This document shows, in pieces, positions 17,274-26,999 of a stretch of DNA of 43,771 bases. The notes under the pieces were generated by a model. It was not told the DNA's origin, ran no database searches, and worked only from the letters and a program-made list of their open reading frames with translations. The stretch is from Herbivorax alkaliphila (GTDB taxonomy: Bacteria; Bacillota; Clostridia; Acetivibrionales; Acetivibrionaceae): NCBI RefSeq assembly GCF_030848475.1, contig NZ_JAVDDS010000033.1, forward strand, positions 1 through 43,771, written 5' to 3'. The position numbers were made by a program, and so were the translations under genes. The stretch's first letter is position 1. The number at the start of each line of letters is the position of its first letter.

Positions 17274-19074
17274 TTTTGTAAACCCACCATTCTATTAGCA
17301 AAACTGTTATAATAATCCACATAAATATAAATTGAATATTTTTCCCTGTTTTAATTATATCTCTTTCTTCAATTCTTTCATCACTTCCATCAACTGTCCC
17401 AACAACTTTTTTATTTATATCTGATTCACTTCTTGATGGAACATTTACAGAAAATTTGTACTCAACCTCTCCTTCAAAAGTGTTTTGAACTAATGTATAA
17501 ATCCCTGGATGATTTGTTTTATCAAAAACTCTTGCTGGAAAAGGAGGGGCAATTTCAATTTCTTCTCCTGTGGGGGTCTTTACAAAAGCTTTTTCTGTCC
17601 CTGGATGTAAATTAAACTCTATACTGTCCCCTGAATTTACATTATCAATATTTTCAATGGCAGAAGGCATAAGCCATTCTACAGCATCAGTCATAAAAAT
17701 AGGAAAAGCAGGTGTCATGGAGATATCTGTCTTAAAAATATCAAATCCCAGCACAAGAACTCTTTGATTATTGTAAACTCCTTTAAAGGCTCCTGAACCT
17801 TTATTAAGTTCTATTATTTCTTCTGCCCACAGTGGAACTTCTAATATTTTAGACTCTCCTATTGAAAACTCAAATTCTTTTACGTATTTTAAAATATCTC
17901 CTCTAAGTTCTATTATTTGTGGAACTTCAACCTCTTCTCTAACTTGGAACAACTGATTTTCTGGTGGATTAAAAACCATTATACTGCCGTCTTCAGGTAT
18001 TGTCTCTGGCAAAAAACCATCGAATATATAAAGCTCATATCCGTTAAACTCCCTAGTTTCATCTGGCATTGTCTTATATAAGTCAACCTGATTTGATAGT
18101 GCTAAAACCTTTTCAATAAATACATTTCCATTTGAAACTAATAGAGCTTTACCATCTAACCCTTTTCCCACAACATTCCAAAAAGTATTATCAAGTAAAA
18201 GTGCATCTTCTTTATCAATTCTTACTTCTATAATATTTGCACTTCTAGGTAAATCCCTCCAATAGACATTTAAACTTTCACCTTTTTTTACATCTACATT
18301 TCTAGCATCAAAAACATTTCCATCTATATAAATACTCAATGGAATTTTAGCATCTTCTTTTGAGTAATTTGCTATAGTACTAAGTGCCGTTATCCCATTT
18401 TCAGTCACTGTATGAGACAACATGGTAATTGCAAAGTTTTCACCTTCTCTTGATATATCTGAAAACTCCATATCAACACCATCGATAAAAAACTTTTGAT
18501 CCCCAAATACAGCCACCTTAGTATCTGGGTATTGATTTACAATTGAAGAGATTATACTCTCGGCATCATTTATATTCAATGCACTGTTTGTAACCTCTAT
18601 TGCATTCAAGCTGTTTATAACATTATTTTTGTTGCTGCTTAAATTTTCTTCAATAATTGTGTTTTTCCCCATGCTTATTAATGTAACGCGGGTATCAGGT
18701 CTTAAACTTGTTACATACTCTCTTGCATTGCTTTTTGCATCATCAAATCTGCTTCTGCTCCCTTCTTGTGCCTGCATACTCATTGAAGTATCTATAACCA
18801 CAATTACATTTTGAGTCTGAGAGTCAAAATTACTCAAAAAAGGCCTAGATAGTGAAAATGCAAATAAAATCACAGCAAGAATTTGAAGAATCATCAATAA
18901 GTTTTTTTTAAGTTTTTGCCAAGGGGCATTTGCCTCTAAGTCTTTAATAACCTCTTCCCATAAATAAAGACTTGAAACTTTAAAATCTTCATGTCGCTGT
19001 TTTAAAAGGTAGAGTACAATAATTATAGGAACTCCAATTAAGGCTAAAAACCCCCATGGTGAATAAAAGTTCAT
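17263..19074 (-). CDS. BatA-like VWA membrane protein
   Basis: The 603-residue product begins with the BatA N-terminal module (FYSPWGFLALIGVPIIIVLYLLKQR), a first membrane segment at about 7-24 and a second at about 58-78. A VWA domain follows with MIDAS D95, S97, S99 (VIDTSMSM). A long extracytoplasmic part leads to a C-terminal membrane segment (about 579-600). It overlaps the DUF58 gene by four bases (ATGA) and the next VWA gene by 11, which indicates coupled translation. Together with MoxR and DUF58 it fits the widespread MoxR-DUF58-VWA set, thought to act in assembly or chaperoning at the membrane. The specific target is unknown. Confidence 0.85.
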   Translation of the reverse strand: MNFYSPWGFLALIGVPIIIVLYLLKQRHEDFKVSSLYLWEEVIKDLEANAPWQKLKKNLLMILQILAVILFAFSLSRPFLSNFDSQTQNVIVVIDTSMSMQAQEGSRSRFDDAKSNAREYVTSLRPDTRVTLISMGKNTIIEENLSSNKNNVINSLNAIEVTNSALNINDAESIISSIVNQYPDTKVAVFGDQKFFIDGVDMEFSDISREGENFAITMLSHTVTENGITALSTIANYSKEDAKIPLSIYIDGNVFDARNVDVKKGESLNVYWRDLPRSANIIEVRIDKEDALLLDNTFWNVVGKGLDGKALLVSNGNVFIEKVLALSNQVDLYKTMPDETREFNGYELYIFDGFLPETIPEDGSIMVFNPPENQLFQVREEVEVPQIIELRGDILKYVKEFEFSIGESKILEVPLWAEEIIELNKGSGAFKGVYNNQRVLVLGFDIFKTDISMTPAFPIFMTDAVEWLMPSAIENIDNVNSGDSIEFNLHPGTEKAFVKTPTGEEIEIAPPFPARVFDKTNHPGIYTLVQNTFEGEVEYKFSVNVPSRSESDINKKVVGTVDGSDERIEERDIIKTGKNIQFIFMWIIITVLLIEWWVYKNGI

Positions 19075-19934
19075 CCTTTACTCACCACCATCCGTATCAG
19101 GGTTTCTATAGGAAGAGATGTATCCATAAGCATATAGTGTACACCCCTTTTAGTACAAATTTCTTCAAGTTCATTTACAAAATTTTGATAAACTCTGTTA
19201 TACATTTTAAGTAAACTTTTAGAAGCTGTAACTTCCCTATGCATACCTGTTTCTGAGTCTATAAGTCTTAAGCTCTCACCTATATCCGGGGAAATTTCTT
19301 GGGGAGATAAAACATGGCAGATATAGACATGCTGTTTTTTAAACTGCAAGTATTTTATCATATCCATCATACTTCCTTCAGAAAAAAAGTCAGAAATAAC
19401 AACTGAAACTCCTTTTCCAGATTTAAAATGATGTTTTAAAATTGTATCATATATATTGGTCACACCATCATATTTAACATTTTCCAATAAATTTGCCACT
19501 TCTTTAAAAGAGTTTTTACCTCTCAATGAAGATTTAAATTCATCTATCTTATCGTTTATACACAAAACCGAAACTTTGTCATAATTTGAAAGTGTGATAT
19601 AAGAAATAGCAGCAGCAAGTCTTCTAGATGCAATACTTTTATCTGGTTCACCATAATCCATTGATTTACTAACATCTAAAAATATTTGCACCGGTGACTC
19701 TCTTTCTTCCATAAAAAGTTTTATAAAAAGCTTTTCAAACCTTCCATAGGCATTCCAATCTATTCTCTTAAAGTCATCCCCTATGGTGTATTCACGATAA
19801 TCAGAAAATTCAACAGAACTTCCTTTAGCACGTGACTTTCTGTTTCCAGCTCCGCCATCCTGTATCATTATTTTTGACCACAGTTTAAGATTTTCAAGTT
19901 TTTTTATAAACTCACTGTCAAAAAGATTCCCCAC
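19071..19934 (-). CDS. DUF58 domain protein of the MoxR/VWA cluster
   Basis: The 287-residue protein carries the DUF58 signature SDYREYTIGDDFKRIDWNAYGR (about 44-65), followed by a VWA-like segment with FLDVSKSM, a degenerate MIDAS. DUF58 proteins are nearly always encoded next to MoxR ATPases and are taken to be their partners. It lacks the membrane segments found at the N-terminus of many DUF58 proteins, so it is probably cytoplasmic. Its start is 26 bases after the MoxR stop, and its end overlaps the BatA-like gene by four bases. Biochemical role is not established for this family. Confidence 0.88.
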   Translation of the reverse strand: MGNLFDSEFIKKLENLKLWSKIMIQDGGAGNRKSRAKGSSVEFSDYREYTIGDDFKRIDWNAYGRFEKLFIKLFMEERESPVQIFLDVSKSMDYGEPDKSIASRRLAAAISYITLSNYDKVSVLCINDKIDEFKSSLRGKNSFKEVANLLENVKYDGVTNIYDTILKHHFKSGKGVSVVISDFFSEGSMMDMIKYLQFKKQHVYICHVLSPQEISPDIGESLRLIDSETGMHREVTASKSLLKMYNRVYQNFVNELEEICTKRGVHYMLMDTSLPIETLIRMVVSKG

Positions 19935-19960
19935 TTTACAAAATCTCCCTTTCTATTCCC

Positions 19961-20944
19961 CTATTTTTCAAGCTCTTTTGCTATTTCGAAAATTAAATCA
20001 TCAGTAGTTACACCTTCTGACATTCCTTCAAAGTTTAAGAAAAATCTATGGCGCAATGCTGGATATGCCACATACTTTATATCCTCAAAAGCCACATTAT
20101 ATCTTCCCTCTAAAAACGCTCTGATTTTTGCAGTTGAAATAATTGCCTGTGCCCCCCTAGGACTTGAGCCAAATCGTATATATTTCTTTGATACTTCTGG
20201 TGCATACTCACTTTCTGGATGAGTAGCCAATACAAGCTTTGAAGCAAATTCCATAACAGGCTTTGCAACAGGTACCTCTCTTGTAATAGCTCTTATTGAC
20301 AATATTTCATCTCCAGTAGTTACATTTTCAAGGTTTTCATCTTCTTTTTCGGTAGTCATTGATACTATATCTATCATTTCATCAAGTGAAGGAAATGGCA
20401 CTGTGAGCTTAAATAAAAATCTGTCCAATTGTGCTTCTGGCAAAGGATATGTACCTTCCATCTCAAGAGGATTTTGAGTTGCCAAAACAAAAAAAGGCTG
20501 GGGCATTTTATATGTGGTATTTCCCACTGTAACAGTTTTCTCCTGCATGGCTTCTAAAAGTGCACTCTGGGTCTTAGGTGTTGCTCTATTTATCTCATCT
20601 GCCAAAACAATGTTACTAAATATTGGACCTTTTTGAAAGCTAAATTTACCTTTCCCCTTTTCATTTTGGGTAATTATATTAGTTCCAGATACATCTGCCG
20701 GCATCAAATCGGGAGTAAACTGAATTCTTGAAAACTGCAAATCCATAACCTCTCCTAAAGTTTTAACAAGCCTTGTCTTTCCAAGCCCTGGAACCCCTTC
20801 TAAAAGAGCATTTCCACCTGCTAGTACAGAAATCAAAACCTGTCTTATTAAATCCTTTTGCCCAATCATATGTTTAGACACTTCACTTTCAATTCTAGCA
20901 ACAGCATCTATAACCTTTTTTATTTTAACTTCGCTTTTGTCCAT
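19961..20944 (-). CDS. MoxR-family AAA+ ATPase
   Basis: This 327-residue AAA+ protein has Walker A at 50-57 (GVPGLGKT), Walker B at about 112-117 (IVLADE, continuing INRATPKTQSALLEAMQE), sensor 1 in LATQNP, and the MoxR C-terminal lid (FGSSPRGAQA). MoxR proteins act as ATP-driven chaperones that mature or insert partner complexes, working with VWA proteins. It has genes for DUF58 and two VWA partners directly downstream and a coiled-coil membrane protein ten bases upstream, all in the same operon. Identity is secure; client proteins are unknown. Confidence 0.95.
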   Translation of the reverse strand: MDKSEVKIKKVIDAVARIESEVSKHMIGQKDLIRQVLISVLAGGNALLEGVPGLGKTRLVKTLGEVMDLQFSRIQFTPDLMPADVSGTNIITQNEKGKGKFSFQKGPIFSNIVLADEINRATPKTQSALLEAMQEKTVTVGNTTYKMPQPFFVLATQNPLEMEGTYPLPEAQLDRFLFKLTVPFPSLDEMIDIVSMTTEKEDENLENVTTGDEILSIRAITREVPVAKPVMEFASKLVLATHPESEYAPEVSKKYIRFGSSPRGAQAIISTAKIRAFLEGRYNVAFEDIKYVAYPALRHRFFLNFEGMSEGVTTDDLIFEIAKELEK

Positions 20945-20953
20945 AATTTCCTC

Positions 20954-22609
20954 CTAATCTTTATCATCTAATGTTGAAAAATAATCCCTTACAATATCTT
21001 TCATTCCCTGAGGTATCGGTGCATCTTTTAAAGATGACATTCCTTCTTCTCTATATTCACCAATAACCTCATTATAGGGAAGAACCTCTCCTTCTAATAT
21101 AGGACCGTCAGTTTCAATTACCTGACTTTCACCACTTTCACCAACAGTTCCTGTAACCTGTGAAACATCAGCATCCAACCCAAGCCTTTCAGGAACATAT
21201 ATCTCTTCAAATTCTCTTATCTGGCTGTCTGAACCAATAAGAGCACCTCCACCTCCTGATGCCTCCGAATGGCCAAAGTCCCTATTGGCGGTTGAACTTC
21301 CATCTTCACTTTCTCCATCGCCACCTTCTCCTTCACTGCCACCTTCTCCAGAAGCTCCTGAACCTTCTCCATCCCCCTGACCATTATAGTTATTTTCTTC
21401 TCCTGACTCAGAACCCTGTCCATTTTGATTGCCAACATTAATGTCTTCTGTATCTATTTCATCAATCCCTGAAAAGTCAAAACTATTGCCGCTCATCTGT
21501 GAAATATTACTTATACCACTGTTTAGTATGTTTTCTAGTCCAGAAATCTCCATATTCTCAAGTTCCATTAAATCATTTATATCAATTAACTCTTCCAATA
21601 AATCCTCTAATTTATCGAGCATTTCCTGTATATCTTCTTCATCTTTTAACTTTGCTTCTTCTATTAATTCTTCTAACTTTTCTGATAACTTTTCATTCTC
21701 TGAAAGTTCTTTTATTGCTTCCTGAAGCTTTTCTAAAAATTCATTTAAGCTTTCATCAGAAATATTTTTTAAATTTTCTTCTAAACCTTCAAGCTCTTCT
21801 CTTACACCTTCCATATCACCTTTTTCTAGGGCTTCTCCTAAATCTTTCGAAAGCTGACTTTCTTTAAGTTTATCAGATATCCTCTGCAAGTCCTCTAAAT
21901 CATCATTTTTCAGTTCATCAAGCTCATTTCTAGCTTTTGAAAGAGCCTTTATAGCCTCTTCCTCATCTTTTATATCTTTAAGCTCTTCTAAAAGGCTATC
22001 AACCACTTCATTGACTTTGGCTAATTTTTCCAAAGAAACCTTTTCATCTTTATTTAAGTTTTCTCTCTCTTCTTTGATCTTTTCAATCTGTTCTTTTGTC
22101 TCATTTTCCATATCTTCTTTTAACTGAGCCCTCTCTCTAGCTTCTGTAGGTATCATAAAAACCGTCAAAGTTAAACTTAAAAGTAATATTCCTGTTAAAA
22201 ACTTAGAATAGGGAACATTTATTTTATAAAGAGATTTAAAATCTGTCCTCTTTACAACCTTTAATGCATCATTTCTCTGTATTTTGGCTAAGTCCGATTC
22301 ATCATCTTTTAATTCATAAGATGTAACAACTCTTTCCTTAAGACCTAAAGAATCAGCTATTTTAGCAATTTTAAAGGGCTTTGGCATTAAAATATACGAA
22401 AAAACAAAGGCCAACAAAATAAGTGAAATGTATATAATAAAAATCTTTTGTTCAATAAAAGCTACAGGCACAAACAATGACACAATAGAAAACATAAGAG
22501 ATAATATTCCCGCACCAATAAAGAAGTAGCAAAAATAGTCTATTACATTATTTAAAAAAATTCTTTTTTTAAGAGGTTTTAATGCATTAAATATATCCTT
22601 TACATTCAT
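20954..22609 (-). CDS. Coiled-coil membrane protein of the MoxR/VWA cluster, function unknown
   Basis: I do not recognise a characterised family. The 551-residue product has two membrane segments near the N-terminus and a third near 135-155. A long Glu/Lys-rich coiled coil follows (about 165-340), then a Gly/Ser/Glu low-complexity stretch (about 380-450) with NGQG and GEGG runs. The conserved-looking C-terminus (YNEVIGEYREEGMSSL, PIPQGMKDIVRDYFSTLD) resembles tails of other proteins coded next to MoxR genes. The start taken is the ATG at 22609, six bases after AAGGGTG; a GTG at 22618 would lie inside that ribosome site. It sits between the ABC permease and MoxR, so it may anchor the complex. 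Confidence 0.75.
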   Translation of the reverse strand: MNVKDIFNALKPLKKRIFLNNVIDYFCYFFIGAGILSLMFSIVSLFVPVAFIEQKIFIIYISLILLAFVFSYILMPKPFKIAKIADSLGLKERVVTSYELKDDESDLAKIQRNDALKVVKRTDFKSLYKINVPYSKFLTGILLLSLTLTVFMIPTEARERAQLKEDMENETKEQIEKIKEERENLNKDEKVSLEKLAKVNEVVDSLLEELKDIKDEEEAIKALSKARNELDELKNDDLEDLQRISDKLKESQLSKDLGEALEKGDMEGVREELEGLEENLKNISDESLNEFLEKLQEAIKELSENEKLSEKLEELIEEAKLKDEEDIQEMLDKLEDLLEELIDINDLMELENMEISGLENILNSGISNISQMSGNSFDFSGIDEIDTEDINVGNQNGQGSESGEENNYNGQGDGEGSGASGEGGSEGEGGDGESEDGSSTANRDFGHSEASGGGGALIGSDSQIREFEEIYVPERLGLDADVSQVTGTVGESGESQVIETDGPILEGEVLPYNEVIGEYREEGMSSLKDAPIPQGMKDIVRDYFSTLDDKD

Positions 22610-22660
22610 AATAATCACCCTTTTTAAACTTGTACCTAGACTGTTGTTTATTTGTTTAAA

Positions 22661-23509
22661 TTATTTAAGTCGTCTTATTTTTCTTGCACTAAATAAAATT
22701 AATAGACAGGACAAAATAATATTAAATCCAGTATTAATAACCCACGACTTTACAGGTACGCTATTTCTGCCTCCATTGGCCATTTCAACAAAAACACTAA
22801 AGAAACCATATCCTGATACAGTATTTTCAATAATAGAACCAAAACCATAAAAAGGATTTGGAAATAAGAAAACCATAAATTGATACCATTCTGGCTCACC
22901 TCTATACCCTATTATTAATTCAAACCATATTATTATAAATATAACCGTACCAACTACAAATATCCCCAGTGTAATGTAGGTCATAACTATTGAAATAATG
23001 GTCTTTTTAAAAATAGTTGAATAAAATATCCCAATACTTGCAGTCATTATCGCAACAACGATGTAGAAGAAAAACAAAAGAAGAATATCTTTTATTTCCA
23101 CACCTCCAAATATAAACACTATTCCCAAAATAGGAAGAGATGCCGTTACTAAAAGCATAATATGAGCTATCGATACAAATATTTTTCCAAGAATAATCTT
23201 TAAAGTTGAAAAATCTGTACACAATAATAAATCCAGCGTCTGCCTCTCTCTTTCAGAGCTAATTGCTCCTCCTGTTATTATAGGAGTAATAAATAAAATT
23301 AAAAGCAACTGAAAAAAAGCAAGAGTATTATATGCATTAACTGCAATTCTAGGAGTTAAATCCCTTCCTACATACATATTATTATTAAAAGCAAAATGCA
23401 GGAAAAATACAAACATCAAAAATGCCAAATAAAGCGTTATTAATGCTGGTGCTTTCCAGCCTCTCATTTTTGTTTTCAATTCTTTTTCTATAACAGGATT
23501 AACTTGCAT
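22661..23509 (-). CDS. ABC-2 type transporter permease
   Basis: The 282-residue protein shows about six hydrophobic segments and the ABC-2 permease pattern: NPVIEKELKTKMRGWKAP at the cytoplasmic N-terminus, then GGAISSERERQTLDLLLCTDFS, the coupling region of this family. It overlaps the ATPase gene by 11 bases and must form the exporter with it. The C-terminal half carries two or three more membrane segments before the basic end SARKIRRLK. It resembles the gliding-type GldF permeases in size and in having a GldG-like gene in the same operon, though no gliding machinery is implied. Confidence 0.88.
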   Translation of the reverse strand: MQVNPVIEKELKTKMRGWKAPALITLYLAFLMFVFFLHFAFNNNMYVGRDLTPRIAVNAYNTLAFFQLLLILFITPIITGGAISSERERQTLDLLLCTDFSTLKIILGKIFVSIAHIMLLVTASLPILGIVFIFGGVEIKDILLLFFFYIVVAIMTASIGIFYSTIFKKTIISIVMTYITLGIFVVGTVIFIIIWFELIIGYRGEPEWYQFMVFLFPNPFYGFGSIIENTVSGYGFFSVFVEMANGGRNSVPVKSWVINTGFNIILSCLLILFSARKIRRLK

Positions 23510-24437
23510 TCTTTTCCCCTCCCCCTTTAATTAAATTCATAAATACCGATTCTAAATTTCTGTCAAGTTCATAAAAAGATATTATCGGTATATCCTGTGT
23601 TATCGCATCTTTAAGCATTTTAGCCATAATTTCTTTTGAACCTTCAAATTCTGCATCTATATATTCGTTATGTACTTTTGTAGATAAGATAGCTGGCTGT
23701 TCTTTTAAAAACTTCTCTAAGGCATCTTTTTTGTCTAAAAACTTTATACGAATAATTCTATTGCCTGAAACCTTTGACATTACATCTTCAACTGTTCCAG
23801 AAATAATCTTTTTTCCTCTATCAATTATTCCTATAGCAGTACAGAGTTCTGAAAGTTCAGGCAGTATATGTGAACTTATAAGTATCGTTTTACCCATATT
23901 CCCAAGTTCTTTTAACACTTCCTTCATTTCCACTCTCGCCCTAGGATCTAAACCTGATGCAGGCTCATCTAATATTAAAAGATCAGGGTCGTGAATTAAA
24001 CTTCTTGCAAGACAAAGCCTTTGCTTCATTCCCCTAGAAAGATTATCAACATAGAAATCCTTTTTTTCTCTCAAATTCACCAGCTCAAGCAATTGGTCAC
24101 AGATTTTATCTCTATCTGTTTTTTCCACTCCATATATCCCTGAATAAAAATTCATGTACTCTGTAACTTTAAGATCATCATATACCCCAAAAAAATCAGG
24201 CATATAACCTACCTTTTTTTTATAAATAATAGGATTTTCATGTATATCCATTCCTCCAACGATAACTTTTCCCGAAGTAGCTTTTAAAAGTCCTGCAACG
24301 ACTTTTATTGTTGTAGTTTTTCCAGCTCCATTTGCACCTACAAAACCATATATTTGACCTTTTTCTATCTCTAATGACAAATCGTCAACTGCTCTAAATT
24401 TTCCATAATTTTTAATAAGATTTTTAATAACAAGCAT
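23499..24437 (-). CDS. ABC transporter ATP-binding protein
   Basis: The 312-residue ATPase has Walker A at 34-42 (GANGAGKTT), signature LSRGMKQRL, Walker B LLILDEPASGLD and the H-loop SSHIL. Length, with a C-terminal extension of about 90 residues, fits ABC-2/GldA-type export ATPases. Its ATG overlaps the stop codon of the upstream 835-residue gene by one base (TAATG), and its end overlaps the permease start by 11 bases, so the three form a coupled unit. The cargo is unknown. Confidence 0.93.
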   Translation of the reverse strand: MLVIKNLIKNYGKFRAVDDLSLEIEKGQIYGFVGANGAGKTTTIKVVAGLLKATSGKVIVGGMDIHENPIIYKKKVGYMPDFFGVYDDLKVTEYMNFYSGIYGVEKTDRDKICDQLLELVNLREKKDFYVDNLSRGMKQRLCLARSLIHDPDLLILDEPASGLDPRARVEMKEVLKELGNMGKTILISSHILPELSELCTAIGIIDRGKKIISGTVEDVMSKVSGNRIIRIKFLDKKDALEKFLKEQPAILSTKVHNEYIDAEFEGSKEIMAKMLKDAITQDIPIISFYELDRNLESVFMNLIKGGGEKNAS

Positions 24438-26944
24438 TATTTAACCACCCCACTTACCTGTATTTCGGGTATTACTAAAAAGTCATGCCCATAATGATTT
24501 TCAGTAAAAGTAATATCTGCCTTAACTCTTACCTTATTTAATCTGTCTAAATAGTCCTCTATATTTGTATCTACCCTAAATATTGTGTCCATTTCTTCCC
24601 ATTCGTCAGTAGAATTATTTTTTATGTATAAATCATAGCTGTCCATTTTATTTTCAACAGTTTCATCTGTATAAAAATGATGATATTCTACTTTAGACCA
24701 GTCAATCTCAAACTGTTCAACATCTAAGTTTCTCTTAATACTAAAGCTAAATTCCGCTTCTTTATCTTCATGAAATATATATAACATATACTCCTGCCTT
24801 ATAAAATCTGCTTCATTCTCTAACACAGGTCTTATAGCACCTTTTTGAAGTGTTATATTTTCACCTTTTTCATAAATAACATTTTTAACTGTATAAATAA
24901 CATTTGTATTATAGGTTTTTGCTGTTTTCTCATTTACTTTTAATTCATAATTTATATTTTCATAGTTTAACGCAAAAAAAGCAATTTGTTTGCCGTCTAG
25001 TCTACTTTCTCTTTGAATAAAATCATTATATGCCATTTGAAATATTTCTCTTTTTTCTCTCTGCTTTTGACGTTCATCATTACTCATATTAGAAGGTGTG
25101 TTTAAATTACTAGTTCCTGGATAAAGCTCATTCATAAATAAATTAAATTCACTTTTAATTGAACTGTCATTTAAATCAACCTCTAATTTTTTTTCATCTC
25201 CTGGATTGATGTCTCCAACACTAATAAATCTACCATCTAAAACTATATAGGAGTCTTTTAATGAAAAGGATGTGTTATTTTTTATTACTCCTGATACTTC
25301 ACTATCTTCTATATCAATGTCCTTTATTATTTCTCCTTCATACTCTTTGGTCACATTAATGCCTGCATTTACAGACTCCCACAGAGGTACATCATAAATT
25401 TCATGTATTTCCGGTTCTCCAAGTAAAACTTTATTTGTCACATCAATATCCTGATCTACTTCATGATGCATATGATGATAATGTTGGTTTGTTAAAAAAA
25501 CATCTAAGCTATAATTTGAAGGATACTCCAGCTTAAGAGTACCTTTTTTGTTATTATAGATTCCCATAGATGAGTTTACATGCATTTTTTGAGTTTCAGA
25601 ATCTAGGTTAATTAATGAATAATTATTTATAACAGCAGCCCCATATCTTGTTGAATAACCTCCTACATAAACAATCCCAAGAAATAGAAATGCAAGAGAG
25701 GGTATTATAATCCAGCTAAAATCTCTCTTATCCTTGGATTTTAAAATCCAATACAGAATCGGACCTGCTAAGATTATATATATTATTATAATTGTATATA
25801 ATAAACCAAATGGAAAACCATCTTCTACTGAGAACCTATTAATATAATTTTGGTGATAGTTATAATGATCAATTTTTACACTTGAATCACCCGATACATT
25901 ATATTCTAAAAGTCTTTCCCACATATCCTTGCTGTAATCCCAATCTGAAATTGAGGTACTTGCAGGATCAAATGCTAAAACAAAAATATTTCCATTTCCA
26001 TGTTTGTAATTTATGGCAAGAGCATTATCTTCATCTCCAATAATTATATCCCCATTTTCTACACTTCCTGTAGAGACATATATTTGCTCTTCTGGTATAG
26101 CTCTCTCGGTAAAATCAGCAAAATCTTCCGGCATCTGAATTCTTTCCTGTCCATCTATCTTAAATGGTCTAAGACTCTCGTCTAAACCTGAATAAACTTT
26201 TCTTGTATTTTCTCCTGTTCCAATAACAAGTATATTTCCTTCACTTACCCACTTTTTGAGAGCATCATTTTGAGAACTAGATAAAAGATTAGTATCATAA
26301 TCAGATATAATAATAATGTCAAATGAACCTAACAACTTTTCATTGTCTGGGAAATTATTATCATCAAGCTCTATTATTTCAGCACTTCTTTTAACGTTAT
26401 TTGAATCAGGAGTTATACGTGGTGACATCATCTGGCTTTGAAATGACCCATCAAATCTTGTAACCAAATTTTCTGAAAGATTTACATTATATAATGATTC
26501 AAAGCCTGCCACATCATCAGTTAAAAGGCCAATAACAGGATTTTCAGGTGCTATTATCTTTTCAAACTGATACTCTGTACTAATTAATGTCTCATTTTCA
26601 CTTATAATTTTTACTTCTACATCTTTTTCTACAGTATTTATTGGTACATTCATTACAAATTCTTTTCTAGAGCCTTCTGGAAGGTCAAAAGGAATTGCAT
26701 AATTAACCTTTGTCCTTCGATCTAAACTTCTATGAATTTGAATTTCTCCTTCAATATCCTCTCCATTATTTTCTATTTCAAAATAAAAGGGACATTCAGA
26801 GTATATTCTAGCCACATCATTAAAACCTGCCCTTATGGATATTTCAAGATCCTCATCAGGACTTGCATGTGAAATAGTAGAAATTGCAAACACAAATACC
26901 AATAAAATAATACTAAATAAATCTTTAACCCTTAAATTAATCAT
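24437..26944 (-). CDS. Large exported membrane protein, GldG-like, first gene of the MoxR/ABC operon
   Basis: The 835-residue product has a signal peptide (1-28, ending SHAS), a beta-rich part (about 30-130), and a segment with IIGLLTDDVAG-like and FDIIIISDYDTNLLSSSQNDALKKWVSEGNILVIGTG sequence that resembles the glutamine-amidotransferase-like fold of GldG-type proteins. Two membrane segments lie near 385-405 and 412-430, then a long extracytoplasmic C-terminal part. The start follows GAGGTGATTTT. Its stop overlaps the ABC ATPase start by one base. The order large exported protein, ATPase, permease recalls GldG/A/F transporters; this is inference from layout. Repeats fill the space just upstream (26960-27117), so the operon promoter is not obvious. 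Confidence 0.75.
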   Translation of the reverse strand: MINLRVKDLFSIILLVFVFAISTISHASPDEDLEISIRAGFNDVARIYSECPFYFEIENNGEDIEGEIQIHRSLDRRTKVNYAIPFDLPEGSRKEFVMNVPINTVEKDVEVKIISENETLISTEYQFEKIIAPENPVIGLLTDDVAGFESLYNVNLSENLVTRFDGSFQSQMMSPRITPDSNNVKRSAEIIELDDNNFPDNEKLLGSFDIIIISDYDTNLLSSSQNDALKKWVSEGNILVIGTGENTRKVYSGLDESLRPFKIDGQERIQMPEDFADFTERAIPEEQIYVSTGSVENGDIIIGDEDNALAINYKHGNGNIFVLAFDPASTSISDWDYSKDMWERLLEYNVSGDSSVKIDHYNYHQNYINRFSVEDGFPFGLLYTIIIIYIILAGPILYWILKSKDKRDFSWIIIPSLAFLFLGIVYVGGYSTRYGAAVINNYSLINLDSETQKMHVNSSMGIYNNKKGTLKLEYPSNYSLDVFLTNQHYHHMHHEVDQDIDVTNKVLLGEPEIHEIYDVPLWESVNAGINVTKEYEGEIIKDIDIEDSEVSGVIKNNTSFSLKDSYIVLDGRFISVGDINPGDEKKLEVDLNDSSIKSEFNLFMNELYPGTSNLNTPSNMSNDERQKQREKREIFQMAYNDFIQRESRLDGKQIAFFALNYENINYELKVNEKTAKTYNTNVIYTVKNVIYEKGENITLQKGAIRPVLENEADFIRQEYMLYIFHEDKEAEFSFSIKRNLDVEQFEIDWSKVEYHHFYTDETVENKMDSYDLYIKNNSTDEWEEMDTIFRVDTNIEDYLDRLNKVRVKADITFTENHYGHDFLVIPEIQVSGVVK

Positions 26945-26959
26945 AAAATCACCTCACTG

Positions 26960-26997
26960 TGAGACAAAACAGACAAGGGGACGGTTCTCTTGTCTCA
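26960..26997. repeat. REP-like palindrome with GGGGACGGTTCTCTTGTCTCA
   Basis: TGAGACAA (26960-26967) and TTGTCTCA (26990-26997) are exact inverted repeats around the core GGGGACGGTTCTC. From memory, this core recurs between genes in many Firmicutes and is linked to REP-associated tyrosine transposases. It lies 16 bases upstream of the operon's first start codon, beside that gene's ribosome site. Confidence 0.7.
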
Positions 26998-26999
26998 TT

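Noticed and set aside
21217-21867. Several overlapping open frames on both strands
   Set aside because: They reflect the biased Glu/Gly/Ser codons of the coiled-coil membrane protein gene.
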